A stretch of DNA of 64,000 nt, from positions 1 through 64,000 of the forward strand of contig DAOTTX010000128.1 of NCBI GenBank assembly GCA_034437515.1, read 5' to 3'. The stretch's first letter is position 1. Each line of letters begins with the position of its first letter. The notes below the pieces were generated by a model. The model was not told where the DNA came from. It searched no databases and saw nothing but the letters and a program-made list of their open reading frames with translations. Positions 28,166 through 37,300 of this stretch are shown here, one piece after another. The DNA is from DAOTTX01 sp034437515 (lineage in GTDB: Bacteria; Chloroflexota; Anaerolineae; Aggregatilineales; Phototrophicaceae). The position numbers were made by a program, and so were the translations under genes.

Positions 28166-28194
28166 TTGCCGGAACCGCTTAAATCCTTTAGAAT
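28166..28194 (+). promoter_or_regulatory. Sigma-70-type promoter for the cupin gene
   Basis: TTGCCG at 28166-28171 and TAGAAT at 28189-28194 are separated by exactly 17 bases and lie about 38 bases before the cupin start codon. The rest of the 242-base gap after the acetyltransferase gene shows nothing else recognisable. Confidence 0.6.
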
Positions 28195-28231
28195 GTCTCA
28201 GCACACTGTAAGTTTAGCGTAGGACAAACGT

Positions 28232-28582
28232 ATGTCAAATACAACCAAGGCAGTACAAATAAGACGTTGGCAAGGGGGGCAACATCCCACAATGCCCGCG
28301 ATCACTCGCCTCATGCAAGAAGAGGGACTGCGGCCTTACATGTGGATGAACATGCCCAACTCTCGTCAGGCGGTGCGCTCGCACGGCTATGACAAAGTCC
28401 TCTATGTCATCGAAGGCAACGTCGAAGTTATTCTGCCTGATAGCAATCAACGTGTAATTCTCAAAAGCGGCGACCGTATGGATGTCCCCGCAGGTGTACG
28501 GCACGGCACCATCATCGGTAGCAGCGGCGCAAAGTGCGTTGAGGCTTCCATCAGCCGTCGTCGTCGTCGCGTGCGCCGTTAA
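28232..28582 (+). CDS. Single-domain cupin with C-terminal arginine tail
   Basis: 116 residues. Residues about 45-105 form a cupin: 'YDKVLYVIEGNVEVILP' is the first strand pair with the conserved Gly, and 'LKSGDRMDVPAGVRHGTII' is the second motif with Pro-Ala-Gly-x-x-His. The first motif lacks the usual two His before Glu, so metal binding may rely on fewer ligands. The protein ends in a run of arginines (SRRRRRVRR). That tail is unusual for cupins and could bind nucleic acid or membranes; this is inference. It is a single-gene unit with its own promoter and terminator. Confidence 0.8.
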   Translation: MSNTTKAVQIRRWQGGQHPTMPAITRLMQEEGLRPYMWMNMPNSRQAVRSHGYDKVLYVIEGNVEVILPDSNQRVILKSGDRMDVPAGVRHGTIIGSSGAKCVEASISRRRRRVRR

Positions 28583-28596
28583 CACTGCACTTATCG

Positions 28597-28618
28597 CCGG
28601 GGGCGCACCCCGGTTTTT
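28597..28618 (+). terminator. Rho-independent terminator after the cupin gene
   Basis: CCGGGG at 28597-28602 pairs with CCCCGG at 28608-28613 around a five-base loop, followed by TTTTT. It lies 15 bases after the cupin stop codon. Confidence 0.88.
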
Positions 28619-28730
28619 CTATCTTCGGTATTTCTTTCCTATAATCTCCCCCAAAACCCCGTTAGAATTAGACTGTAAACAGCGTCTATAGAGTATAAGA
28701 CACCGTCATTAGTTTACGGAGTGACATCTT

Positions 28731-30899
28731 TTGAGTATCGAACTTATCGTCGCGCTGGTCGCAGGCTTCGTCTCCTTTATATCGCCATGTGTGCTGCCGC
28801 TCGTCCCGGCTTACATCGGCTACATGGGGGGGCGCGTGACCGATACCGTCTCCGCGCAGGTGGCGACCGGAAACACGACGCAGAAAAAATTGAGCGCACG
28901 CTTCAGCACATTCATTCATGGGTTGGCATTCGTCGGTGGGTTTACGGTTGTGTTCGTCGCCCTGGGGTTGATCGGCACCGCCTTCGTCCAACAGTTCGGC
29001 AGCACCAACACCGTCGAGGGCGTCATCGGGCGCGTCGGCGGTGTGCTGATTATCTTCTTCGGCCTGCATTTTATGGGCATCCTGCCGGATCTGTTCGCGT
29101 GGCTGCGCATCCCCGGCAGCAAAACACAACCTCGACCGCGTGTCGGTGTGAATGCAGGGGTGATCGCTGCGATTTTCGCGGTCGCGCTGCTGGCATTACT
29201 TTCCAGCCTGTTTAATCTACCGTTGGTGCCGTTAGATGCTTATCTCGTCTTTGATGGCCTATTCAGCGGTGACCTCGCCGGTGCCTCGATGCTGGTACAA
29301 CATACCATCAGCATCGGCTTGGTCGTGGGGTTGGGCGCATTGCTCGGCGGTATGCTGTTCCGTTTGTTCAACCAGAACGGTAAGCCGTTGCTTCTCGGTG
29401 TCATCACCGGGCTGGCGTTTGGCAGTGTGCTGGTCGCTGCCGGTTTCATCGCGCAGGAAAGCTACGAGATTGCCAATATCGCGTTTGCGCTCGGCGCATT
29501 CGCACTGTGGGGATTGGGTGTCGCTGCCATTTACCAGATCGAGCGCCAGGAACGCGCCCCGTTTGAGTTGATCTTCGCTCACCTGGCCTTCAGCCTCGTG
29601 TTCGCTGTCGCCCTCACCGCGCTCATCGCGTGGAGCTTCACCGGCACGGTCGCCCTATGGGATACGGCATCATACGCTCAGATACCCGGCTTCATCGCAC
29701 TCGGGTTGATCGCGCTGGCGCTGATCGGCATGGTCACGGGTGGCGCGTTTGTCGAACCGGCGGCCTTCTGGGATGGCATGATGGATCGAGTCAACACCAT
29801 GCTCTATGCCGATACCCGCCGAGAGATGAGCGCCAGCGGTAATAAAGGTCTGCTAGGCAGCGGCTTTATGGGCGTGGTCTTCGCGGCGGGTTGGTCACCG
29901 TGCATCGGGCCGACGCTGGGTGTCGCACTGACCCTCGCCGCCAACAATCCCGAAGGGGCCGACCTCGCCCGTTCCGCTGGTTTGATGACAGCCTATTCGC
30001 TCGGCCTCGGCCTGCCCTTCCTGATGACCGCGCTCATGCTCGACAGCGCCCAGGGTGGCTTACGCCGCCTCACCCGGCACATGCCGACGATTAAAGCCGT
30101 CAGCGGCGCGTTCTTGATCGTCATCGGTATCGCTATCGCCAGTGGACGCTTACAACAATTGAGCGCACAATTCTCCAACCAGTTCGGTGATTTCAGCTAT
30201 CGTGTGGAAAATTGCACGGTCGGTTGGGTCGAAGGTGACATCCGCTTTGGGCAGGTGGATAACTGCTTCACCGATGACCCCGATTACTTTACACTGGTCG
30301 CCCTCAACACCGGCGAGATCACCCAGACCGAACTCGACGCCCAGCAGGACGCGGTTGACCTTCCCGTCGCGGATACAGCGCCAGAAACAACGGAAAATAA
30401 TATCAGCGAACCGGCTAATACACCGGTTGACCCCGCACCGGAGGCGAACACCAACGCACCCGCTGCGCCAGTCGGGTTAGCGGTCGGCAACACCGCACCG
30501 GATTTCACCACGCAGACCGTCAGCGGTGAGACCGTCAGCCTCTCGGATTATCGCGGGGACGTGGTGCTGCTCAACTTCTGGTTTACCGACTGCGCCCCCT
30601 GCCGCTTCGAGATGCCAGAGTTCGAGGAAGCCTACCAAACTTACGCTGACGAAGGCTTTACCATCATTGCCGTGAACCGCGAGGAAGAACCGGAAGCGAT
30701 CACCAGCTTTGCTGATGAGATCGGCGGCTTGAGCTTCCCGCTGCTACTCGACGAAAACGGCGATCTGCAATTCGAATACGGCATTACCGGTTACCCGGCG
30801 ACGTTCGTTCTCGACCGCAACGGTGAGATCATTTTCCGCAGCAGTGGCCCGATGACCGCCGACCAGATCGAAGAAGTCGTCACGGACGCGCTTTCGTAG
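28731..30899 (+). CDS. CcdA/DsbD-like thiol transporter with extra membrane segments, fused to a TlpA/ResA-like thioredoxin
   Basis: 722 residues, TTG start with GGAG upstream. The membrane part has both CcdA core motifs: 'FISPCVLPLVPAYIGYMGG' in segment 1 and 'GWSPCIGPTLGVALTL' near residue 386, each with the Cys that passes electrons from cytoplasmic thioredoxin. Between them, from about 138 to 345, lie some six additional hydrophobic segments that ordinary six-segment CcdA lacks. After the last segment (about 470) come a linker and a thioredoxin domain with 'FTDCAPCRFEMPEF', active Cys621 and Cys624, facing the outside. It should supply reducing equivalents across the membrane for cytochrome c maturation or disulfide reduction. 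The next gene encodes a second thioredoxin and starts one base after the stop. Confidence 0.88.
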   Translation: MSIELIVALVAGFVSFISPCVLPLVPAYIGYMGGRVTDTVSAQVATGNTTQKKLSARFSTFIHGLAFVGGFTVVFVALGLIGTAFVQQFGSTNTVEGVIGRVGGVLIIFFGLHFMGILPDLFAWLRIPGSKTQPRPRVGVNAGVIAAIFAVALLALLSSLFNLPLVPLDAYLVFDGLFSGDLAGASMLVQHTISIGLVVGLGALLGGMLFRLFNQNGKPLLLGVITGLAFGSVLVAAGFIAQESYEIANIAFALGAFALWGLGVAAIYQIERQERAPFELIFAHLAFSLVFAVALTALIAWSFTGTVALWDTASYAQIPGFIALGLIALALIGMVTGGAFVEPAAFWDGMMDRVNTMLYADTRREMSASGNKGLLGSGFMGVVFAAGWSPCIGPTLGVALTLAANNPEGADLARSAGLMTAYSLGLGLPFLMTALMLDSAQGGLRRLTRHMPTIKAVSGAFLIVIGIAIASGRLQQLSAQFSNQFGDFSYRVENCTVGWVEGDIRFGQVDNCFTDDPDYFTLVALNTGEITQTELDAQQDAVDLPVADTAPETTENNISEPANTPVDPAPEANTNAPAAPVGLAVGNTAPDFTTQTVSGETVSLSDYRGDVVLLNFWFTDCAPCRFEMPEFEEAYQTYADEGFTIIAVNREEEPEAITSFADEIGGLSFPLLLDENGDLQFEYGITGYPATFVLDRNGEIIFRSSGPMTADQIEEVVTDALS

Positions 30900-30900
30900 C

Positions 30901-31437
30901 GTGTACACGTCCAGACGTCCGCTGCTGCTGGTCAGCGCCGCGCTGTGTCTGACGGTCGCGGCGCTGCTATTGATCGGCGTTGGTCTACCTGATCGCGCCG
31001 ATTACACCACATTCAACGTCTCAGAGTCGGGTGTCGTCGCGCCCGAAGTCGGACGACTCGCACCACCGATTAATGGTCAAAATCTCGCCGGTGAAGGGGT
31101 CGAACTGGCAGGACAACCGACGATCATCAACTTTTGGGCGACGTGGTGCGCTCCCTGCCGGGCAGAGATGCAGGCGCTCCAATCACTATACGAAAACACT
31201 GACGACCTGCGCATCGTCGCCGTCAACCTCGATGAACCGGAGGCGCTTGTGCGCGAGTGGGTGCGGCAAAACGACCTGACCTACGACATCGTCATCGACA
31301 GCGGCGGCACCATCGCCCGGCGCTATGCCTTTCGTGACCCGCCCTCGACATTTATGCTTGACGCAGACCGGCGCATTACCTCTATTATTTACGGTGCGGT
31401 ACAAACCGAGGATTTACGGTCACTGATTCCCCGGTAG
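30901..31437 (+). CDS. TlpA/ResA-like membrane-anchored thioredoxin
   Basis: 178 residues from GTG at 30901, one base after the stop of the CcdA-thioredoxin fusion. An N-terminal hydrophobic anchor (about 5-27) is followed by a thioredoxin fold with 'INFWATWCAPCRAEMQAL', active Cys83 and Cys86, then 'IVAVNLDEPEALVREWVRQN' and the cis-Pro region 'DPPSTFMLDADRRI'. Such proteins reduce apocytochrome c or other exported thiols with electrons from CcdA. Tight linkage to the CcdA gene supports that pairing. No cytochrome or heme-lyase genes are in the window. Confidence 0.88.
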   Translation: MYTSRRPLLLVSAALCLTVAALLLIGVGLPDRADYTTFNVSESGVVAPEVGRLAPPINGQNLAGEGVELAGQPTIINFWATWCAPCRAEMQALQSLYENTDDLRIVAVNLDEPEALVREWVRQNDLTYDIVIDSGGTIARRYAFRDPPSTFMLDADRRITSIIYGAVQTEDLRSLIPR

Positions 31438-31473
31438 AATATCCTCTATTAATCAACCCAAATCGGAGACTCT

Positions 31474-32214
31474 ATGGACGACAACCGGCGCAGTCTCGCG
31501 CTTCGTGCGAATATCTGGATACTCAAACTCGCACGGAATTGGCTCAAGATAGCCCTGACCCTTATCTCGATCTATGTGATCTTGCCCTTCGCCGCCCCCA
31601 CATTGATGCAACTCGGCGCGACCGGCCCGGCGAACGTCATATACGGCATCTACAGCCCGTTTTGCCATCAATTCGTGTTCCGGTCGTTCTTCCTCTATGG
31701 GGAGCAACCGGTTTATCCGCGTGATAACACCGGCTCCGATTGGACACCGTTTGAAGCCTACGCCGAAGACCTACCCGCGTTTGAGGGCGTTGATCTCGAC
31801 ACGTTCAACGTCGATCTCATCATGGCGGCGCGAGATTTCAAGGGTAACGACGAAATGGGCTACAAGATGACGCTGTGTGAGCGAGACATCTTCATCTATC
31901 TGGCGCTGCTCACCGGCGGATTTATTTACGCGATCCCGGTTGTGCGAAGGCGCTTACGCCCGGCACCCATCTGGTTATATGCCTTCCTCGGCCTCGGCCC
32001 TATCGGGATCGACGGTTTCAGCCAGTTGCTCGGCTACCCACCGTTCGAGTTGTGGCCCCCACGCGAGACCTTACCGATCTTCCGTGTGGTGACCGGGGCG
32101 CTGTTCGGCTTGATGAGCGCGTGGCTGGCTTTCCCCTATCTCGAACTCGCCATGCGTGACACCCGCGAGCAGATCGAATTGAAACTGCGTGAGCGCAACA
32201 TCCTTGAGACGTGA
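31474..32214 (+). CDS. DUF2085-family membrane protein
   Basis: 246 residues with about four membrane segments. The DUF2085 pattern is present: 'YSPFCHQFVFRSFFLYGEQ' (Cys-His-Gln then Arg) and, after an unusually long loop of about 70 residues, 'LCERDIFIYLALLTGGF', followed by 'GPIGIDGFSQLLGY'. In this family the Cys-His-Gln and Cys-x-Arg-[CD] elements are conserved, perhaps for metal or heme. It lies 36 bases after the thioredoxin gene with a GGAG site, so probably the third gene of a redox operon. Its biochemical role is unknown. Its stop is two bases from that of the convergent SH3 gene. Confidence 0.8.
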   Translation: MDDNRRSLALRANIWILKLARNWLKIALTLISIYVILPFAAPTLMQLGATGPANVIYGIYSPFCHQFVFRSFFLYGEQPVYPRDNTGSDWTPFEAYAEDLPAFEGVDLDTFNVDLIMAARDFKGNDEMGYKMTLCERDIFIYLALLTGGFIYAIPVVRRRLRPAPIWLYAFLGLGPIGIDGFSQLLGYPPFELWPPRETLPIFRVVTGALFGLMSAWLAFPYLELAMRDTREQIELKLRERNILET

Positions 32215-32216
32215 CT

Positions 32217-32942
32217 TCACTCCGTCGCCAGTCGGATGAACGTGCCACCCGTGCGTAACAGACAAATCTGCTGCCAGCGGAAACGCTGCGGCGCGTTCGT
32301 CCAGTAAGGCGCGACACGCCATGTGTACAAACCCGGCTCACCCGGCAGATCTTCCAACAGAATGCGGGCGGTGGTCGTCTCGCTGTCGAACGCGGTGCGG
32401 AACCCGGTCGGTGAGATGGTAATCACACTGTAGACATTGGCCCCCGGCATCTCCGGATAAGTGACCACGATCTCGGTATCCCCGGCTTCCAGGTTGCCCG
32501 ATTGTGTGAACGGGTCGCCGGGCCATTGATCGCAGATGTTATCCCGCAGGTTGAACACTTCCGGTACGCGCCCGTTGTTATTACGCGGCAGCGGACGACC
32601 AGTCGGTGGGATGGAATTAAACGGAATGCTGGTGCGGATCAAACGGGCGTAGACCCAGGCCGTTTCGTTACCGTATTGGATCTCCAACCACTGTCGCCCG
32701 TTCCAACGGAAGAAGAAGTCACCGCGCCGTCCGAGGATGGTCACCGAGGTGTTACGTGGTAACTGCCCGATGATGTCATAGGCGAAATCCGGCCCTACAT
32801 AAACCGTCGAACCATTAAACGCGACGATGCCGGTGATAAGCTCACCCGGCTCTGCCACATCGGGGTCGCCGGGGGGCTGGGCACCGGCAACCATAGATAA
32901 CGTGAAAAGCATACCCAGGATCAAAATCAATCGTTTTGTCAT
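32217..32942 (-). CDS. Secreted protein with bacterial SH3-like domain
   Basis: 241 residues, start with a GGGAG site. A cleavable signal peptide (MTKRLILILGMLFTLSMVAGA) leads to an SH3b-like domain at about 35-110: 'STVYVGPDFAYDIIGQLPRN' then 'VTILGRRGDFFFRWNGRQWLEIQYGNETAWVY', split in two here, the typical five-strand pattern ending in Gly/Trp-Val. The C-terminal half ('NLEAGDTEIVVTYPEMPG' onward) is fibronectin-like. It lies 20 bases downstream of the periplasmic-binding-protein gene on the same strand, so the pair is likely one transcript of exported proteins. Binding to cell wall or peptide is typical for SH3b domains. Confidence 0.75.
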   Translation of the reverse strand: MTKRLILILGMLFTLSMVAGAQPPGDPDVAEPGELITGIVAFNGSTVYVGPDFAYDIIGQLPRNTSVTILGRRGDFFFRWNGRQWLEIQYGNETAWVYARLIRTSIPFNSIPPTGRPLPRNNNGRVPEVFNLRDNICDQWPGDPFTQSGNLEAGDTEIVVTYPEMPGANVYSVITISPTGFRTAFDSETTTARILLEDLPGEPGLYTWRVAPYWTNAPQRFRWQQICLLRTGGTFIRLATE

Positions 32943-32962
32943 TTACTTCTCTCCCTGATAAG

Positions 32963-34225
32963 TCAAGCCGGGGACGCACACAACATCCGTTCTGCCATAA
33001 TTGCGCGTTCACGCCAGGTCGGCATCGGCTGCGGTTCCTGTAAGCAAGTCGCACCCGCCTCCGGCCACACAGAACAGAACGCGCCGTTCTGCCGCTGCTG
33101 GACAATGGCCTGCGCACGGGTGTTAATACTGCCCTCGAAGCGTAACCCCTCGCCCATAAAACCGCTGCCGGTCGCCACATCCGCTTCTATTATAGCCGCC
33201 CGGATGCTCTCCGCTGTAAATGTCTCGACTTGCGGCAGCACATAGCGTGCCAGAAGATAAAAACCGGCGGCGCTCAAGGTAGTGCGTTCGTTCGGTTCCT
33301 CACTGAATAAACGCATGTACTGCGTCATATACTGCTGAAACGTGCCATTCGTGATCTCACCACGATATGCCCTGCTGAGTGTGCCCGTCGCCGAAACCGA
33401 GAGCAACGCCTCATTGTTGCCGATGCGCTGGCATAGATTACGCCGGTAGCCTTCACTACCCACGTTGATGAACGCCTTCACATTGGCGTTAGCCTCACGG
33501 GCACTGAACCACAACCGGTCGGCATCGTCGTCATAGCCGCTGAAGATCAACACATCCGCCGCCTGGTCGCGCACATCCTCAGCATAAGACGACCGCCAGG
33601 AGAGCGAGTCGCCGTAGTTCACGTCAATGATCGGCTGTGTGCTTAATCCGCTGCGCAACCCCTGCGCAGCCTCAATGCCGTGAGGCGCATCGGCGTGGAT
33701 TAACGCGACAGCAGGCGCTTCGCCCACCACATCCACTAGCGACTGCTGTACAAAGGCGGCGGTCTGCTCACCGAGTTGGTGCCTGGTCGGGCGCGGAGAA
33801 TAACTCCATACGTTTGATGCAGAAAGCGACTGTGTGACTTCCCAGAATATGACCTCATTCGCCGCCGCAAAGGTCGTCAACGCCTCACTGACCGCTGGCG
33901 TCCCACTACCGACGATCAACGTAATGCCATCATCTACGAGAGTCTGCGCGGCGGCCTGGGCGCTCTCGCGGTCGGTCGCGGCTTCATAGACCAACTCGAT
34001 AGGCCGTCCGTCCACACCGCCACAGGCGTTCAAGGCGGCGCTCATCGCCTGCACACCGTTGTAATGCTCGTCGATGTTGACTGATAGCAGCGAGTTCTGG
34101 GGGAAGATCGCACCGATGCGAACCGGAGCACCCTCAACGGCGGTGCAATCGGAGGGCGTCTGCGTGTGTGTGGGCACGACGATCAACAATGCAATTGTAA
34201 AGAACAACAAAACTTTAGAGAACAT
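32963..34225 (-). CDS. Periplasmic binding protein, branched-chain amino acid type
   Basis: 420 residues with a signal peptide (hydrophobic residues 4-20). The first lobe begins 'VRIGAIFPQNSLLSVNIDEH', followed by 'GVQAMSAALNACGGVDGRPI' and 'AAAQTLVDDGITLIVGSGTP', which is the standard type I fold start of Leu/Ile/Val (LivJ-like) receptors. There is no lipobox, and no permease or ATPase gene is nearby, so it may be a stand-alone sensor or use a distant transporter. The last 40 residues include two Cys that may pair. It is divergent from the large propeller gene and upstream of the SH3 gene. Confidence 0.85.
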   Translation of the reverse strand: MFSKVLLFFTIALLIVVPTHTQTPSDCTAVEGAPVRIGAIFPQNSLLSVNIDEHYNGVQAMSAALNACGGVDGRPIELVYEAATDRESAQAAAQTLVDDGITLIVGSGTPAVSEALTTFAAANEVIFWEVTQSLSASNVWSYSPRPTRHQLGEQTAAFVQQSLVDVVGEAPAVALIHADAPHGIEAAQGLRSGLSTQPIIDVNYGDSLSWRSSYAEDVRDQAADVLIFSGYDDDADRLWFSAREANANVKAFINVGSEGYRRNLCQRIGNNEALLSVSATGTLSRAYRGEITNGTFQQYMTQYMRLFSEEPNERTTLSAAGFYLLARYVLPQVETFTAESIRAAIIEADVATGSGFMGEGLRFEGSINTRAQAIVQQRQNGAFCSVWPEAGATCLQEPQPMPTWRERAIMAERMLCASPA

Positions 34226-34391
34226 AGCCCTCTCTCCGGACGAATGACGAGCGAAAAACCTGACTTTATCCTACAATAAAAATAGCACAGCGTAGACAAA
34301 CCGTAGGTTTTCCGATTGTTGTCCGGTCGGCGCGGTTCACACATCCGGTTTAAGCTGGGGACAACCTTTTTGCTTGCAGGGGAATAATATT

Positions 34392-37300
34392 ATGAAGCGA
34401 ACACCACTTGTGCTCGGCGCGATGCTCGCCTTTCTACTGACTCTTGGCATGGTCGCCCTCGCGCAGACCGGCAGCGGAGAGGAAGACGAAGAACCGCAGA
34501 TCGCTTTCCGCATCGAAAGTGAAATCGGGCGTGCCTTACCACGCAGCATTGTTTACGATCCCGCACAGGAGCGCATGGCGGTGATCGACGCTTACAATCG
34601 GCTGCTCATCATCGACGCCAACACCTACGAAACGCAGCACGTCCTCTACGAACGCGGGGACTACAACGATCTGCTTTTTAGCAATGACGGACGCTACCTC
34701 GCACTCGCCATCGAAAGCCGCATCGAACTCTACGATGCCGACACCGGCGCGCTGGTCGCCGATCTGGTCGATCTCGGTCAGGCCATCCGCATTCAGGGGC
34801 CGCTGTCGTTCTCTCGTGATGATGACTTAATGGTCTTTCGCGGGGTCTACCCGGCACCGCGTTCCATCCGGCTAACGGAGAATCAGACGGTCGTTGTTCC
34901 CTGGATCTGGAACCTGCCCGCCGCCCGTGAAGAAGCCGATTCGACCTTCCCCGGCAACGTGGAAGCGTGGCAGTTCTTCGACTATCGCAACGGCTTTGAA
35001 CTCGGACCGGAAAACCGTATCGTCGCGGCGCTGCCCAGTCGCTTACAGGTGTTAGACGCCTACTCGCTCGATGTTCTGTTCGAGATCCCGACCGACCGCT
35101 ACGAACAAGACCCGCTGACCGTGTGGTTCAGCCTGCAAGACGATCAGATCTACGTCCGTCCGGTCAATGAAAATTCGTTTATCCAGGTCGATACGCAGGA
35201 CGGCGTGCTGGTCGAACTGCCGCTGGATGAATGGCTGACCGAAACCGATCTCGACCTGGTCGGCGGGGTGGAACTTGGCTCCCAGGCGCGGTTCATCGGC
35301 CCACCGGAATCGCGGCGTACCAACCCTCTGCTTGAGGTACTGCTCGGCGAGAATTACGTGCGCTACGAAGCGTATCGTTTGCGTACCCTGACAATCACAC
35401 TGGTTGATCTGGTCATTCCCCCCGCCGCCACGCAAGAAAACGTCGCCGCGCTGTTGTTTATCTTTGACGAGAACGCCCGCGAAGGCCGCTTCGTGCTCAG
35501 CCGACAGTTCAACGTGGAGCAAATGCTGCTCGGCCCGGATAACGAACGCCTGCTCGTCCGGCGCAACGAGGGCGGCGATGAGCGCGTCATCCAGTACGAA
35601 CTCAGCAGCGGGGAGCGCATCAACAGTTTCATCCCCGCCCTGCGTGACATCGGCTCCTACAGTCGCAACCGACGTAACCGCGTGCTGGCCTACGACGATG
35701 CCGGTGAAGTCATCATCAGTGACTTCCAGCGCATCAACGCGGCGACCACCGAAGTCCTCGCGGAAGACCTACGCTATTCCCGCCGGTTCGACCGTTTCTT
35801 CTTCACTGAAGACAGCGAGCGCATCGTCACGCTGGCGGGGACGGAATGGCGCGAATGGGATGTGGATACCGGTGCGGTGCTGCGGCGCGAGGTCTTGAAC
35901 TTGCGCGGCAGCATCTTCGCCACCTCGCGTGATGGTTTCCGCTACCTGACGCGCTACGCCGACAGAAACGGTAACGGCGTCGAAGTGATTGACCTGGAGA
36001 CCAACGAACGCACCAATGTGAATTTCGTCACCTTCCAGGGGCGGGACATCCAGCAGATGATCCCGAACCGTGCATGGACGCATTTCTTCGTCATCTACGA
36101 ACCCAACAGCTACGGGCAGTACTTCCCCGGCAACGAGATCGCAGTCTACAGCTTAGCAAACGGGCTGGAGTGGTTCATAGCAGGCGACGACCTGCCCCCG
36201 GCAGAGAATCGTCGTTACGGTTGGGTAGATAACGAAAATGTCTACGTTTATGGCGACGGCGACATCGACGGACAACCCAGCCGCATCTATGGCGTGGATT
36301 ACGCGCCCAACGGCCTGCCCGAATGCGTGGTCGATGCTTTCCCCGAACAGATGGACACTTACGTCGATCTATGGGAGCGGCTGGTTTATCGCCTGCGCCC
36401 GGATCGGTTGGCAGCACTCAGCGAACTTATTTGCAGCGACCTCCCCGATGACCCGGACGCCGTACAGGAACTGCTACTACCCACCCCGACCATGCCGCCG
36501 GTCACCCCGACACCGATCACCATCCCCGGTGTGCCGGTCTGCCTGACCGCCCGCTACCCGGATGAGGCCGAAGACTACGCCGAACTATGGGAAGAATTAA
36601 CCGTCGATCTCTCCGCTGCGGAGATCAACGAACTTGAAGATTTGCTATGCGAGGGCATCGGCGAGTTTGACCTGAACACCGGCCCCGGCGCAGACTTCCG
36701 GCAGACGACCATGATTATCGATGCGGATACGGGCGAACGCGCCACCGGAGCCTTCGAGGAACGCGAGGTCGTCACCCGTCCAATCTTTCCGCTGCAAAAC
36801 CTATTCGAGGAAACGGAAAACCGCGCGCTCGGCACCGCCATCCTCGCGCCCAATGAGGAGATCATCGCCGCCTCTAGCCTGCCGGGTGAACTGGTCGTCT
36901 ATCGGATTCTGGTCAGCTACCAGGGTTTACTCGATGACATCACCGCCACCGCCGTCACACGCCTCGAAGAACAAAATCTGATCGGTGTGCTGCCTTCCGC
37001 GACACCGACCTACAACGCCATCGGCACGCCGCGCCCCACGCTAACGCCGACCGTCACACCTACGCCGATCCCACGGCCTGAAGACCGCGTTGACCAACCG
37101 CAACTCAGCGAAGTGGTTGACGTATGCCCGGCGGAGACACTCTACACCGTCGATAACCCGCCGGATGGTTACAACCCGACCGGGCAAATCGTCGCGCCGG
37201 TGCTCGGCGATACGCTGTGGACGATCAATCCGCTGACCGGGGATCGTGGCCCGAACGAAAACGTCCCGCAGTGTGGCAGCATCACCTGTAACTTCTCGCC

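Noticed and set aside
28686..29129. Minus-strand 147-residue frame overlapping the CcdA gene
   Set aside because: His/Gln/Asp-rich antisense translation of a membrane helix region; no ribosome-binding site.
36460..36540. Thr/Pro-coding stretches as a CRISPR-like or tandem DNA repeat
   Set aside because: The repeats are in-frame Pro/Thr codons in linkers, irregular in unit length, without spacers.
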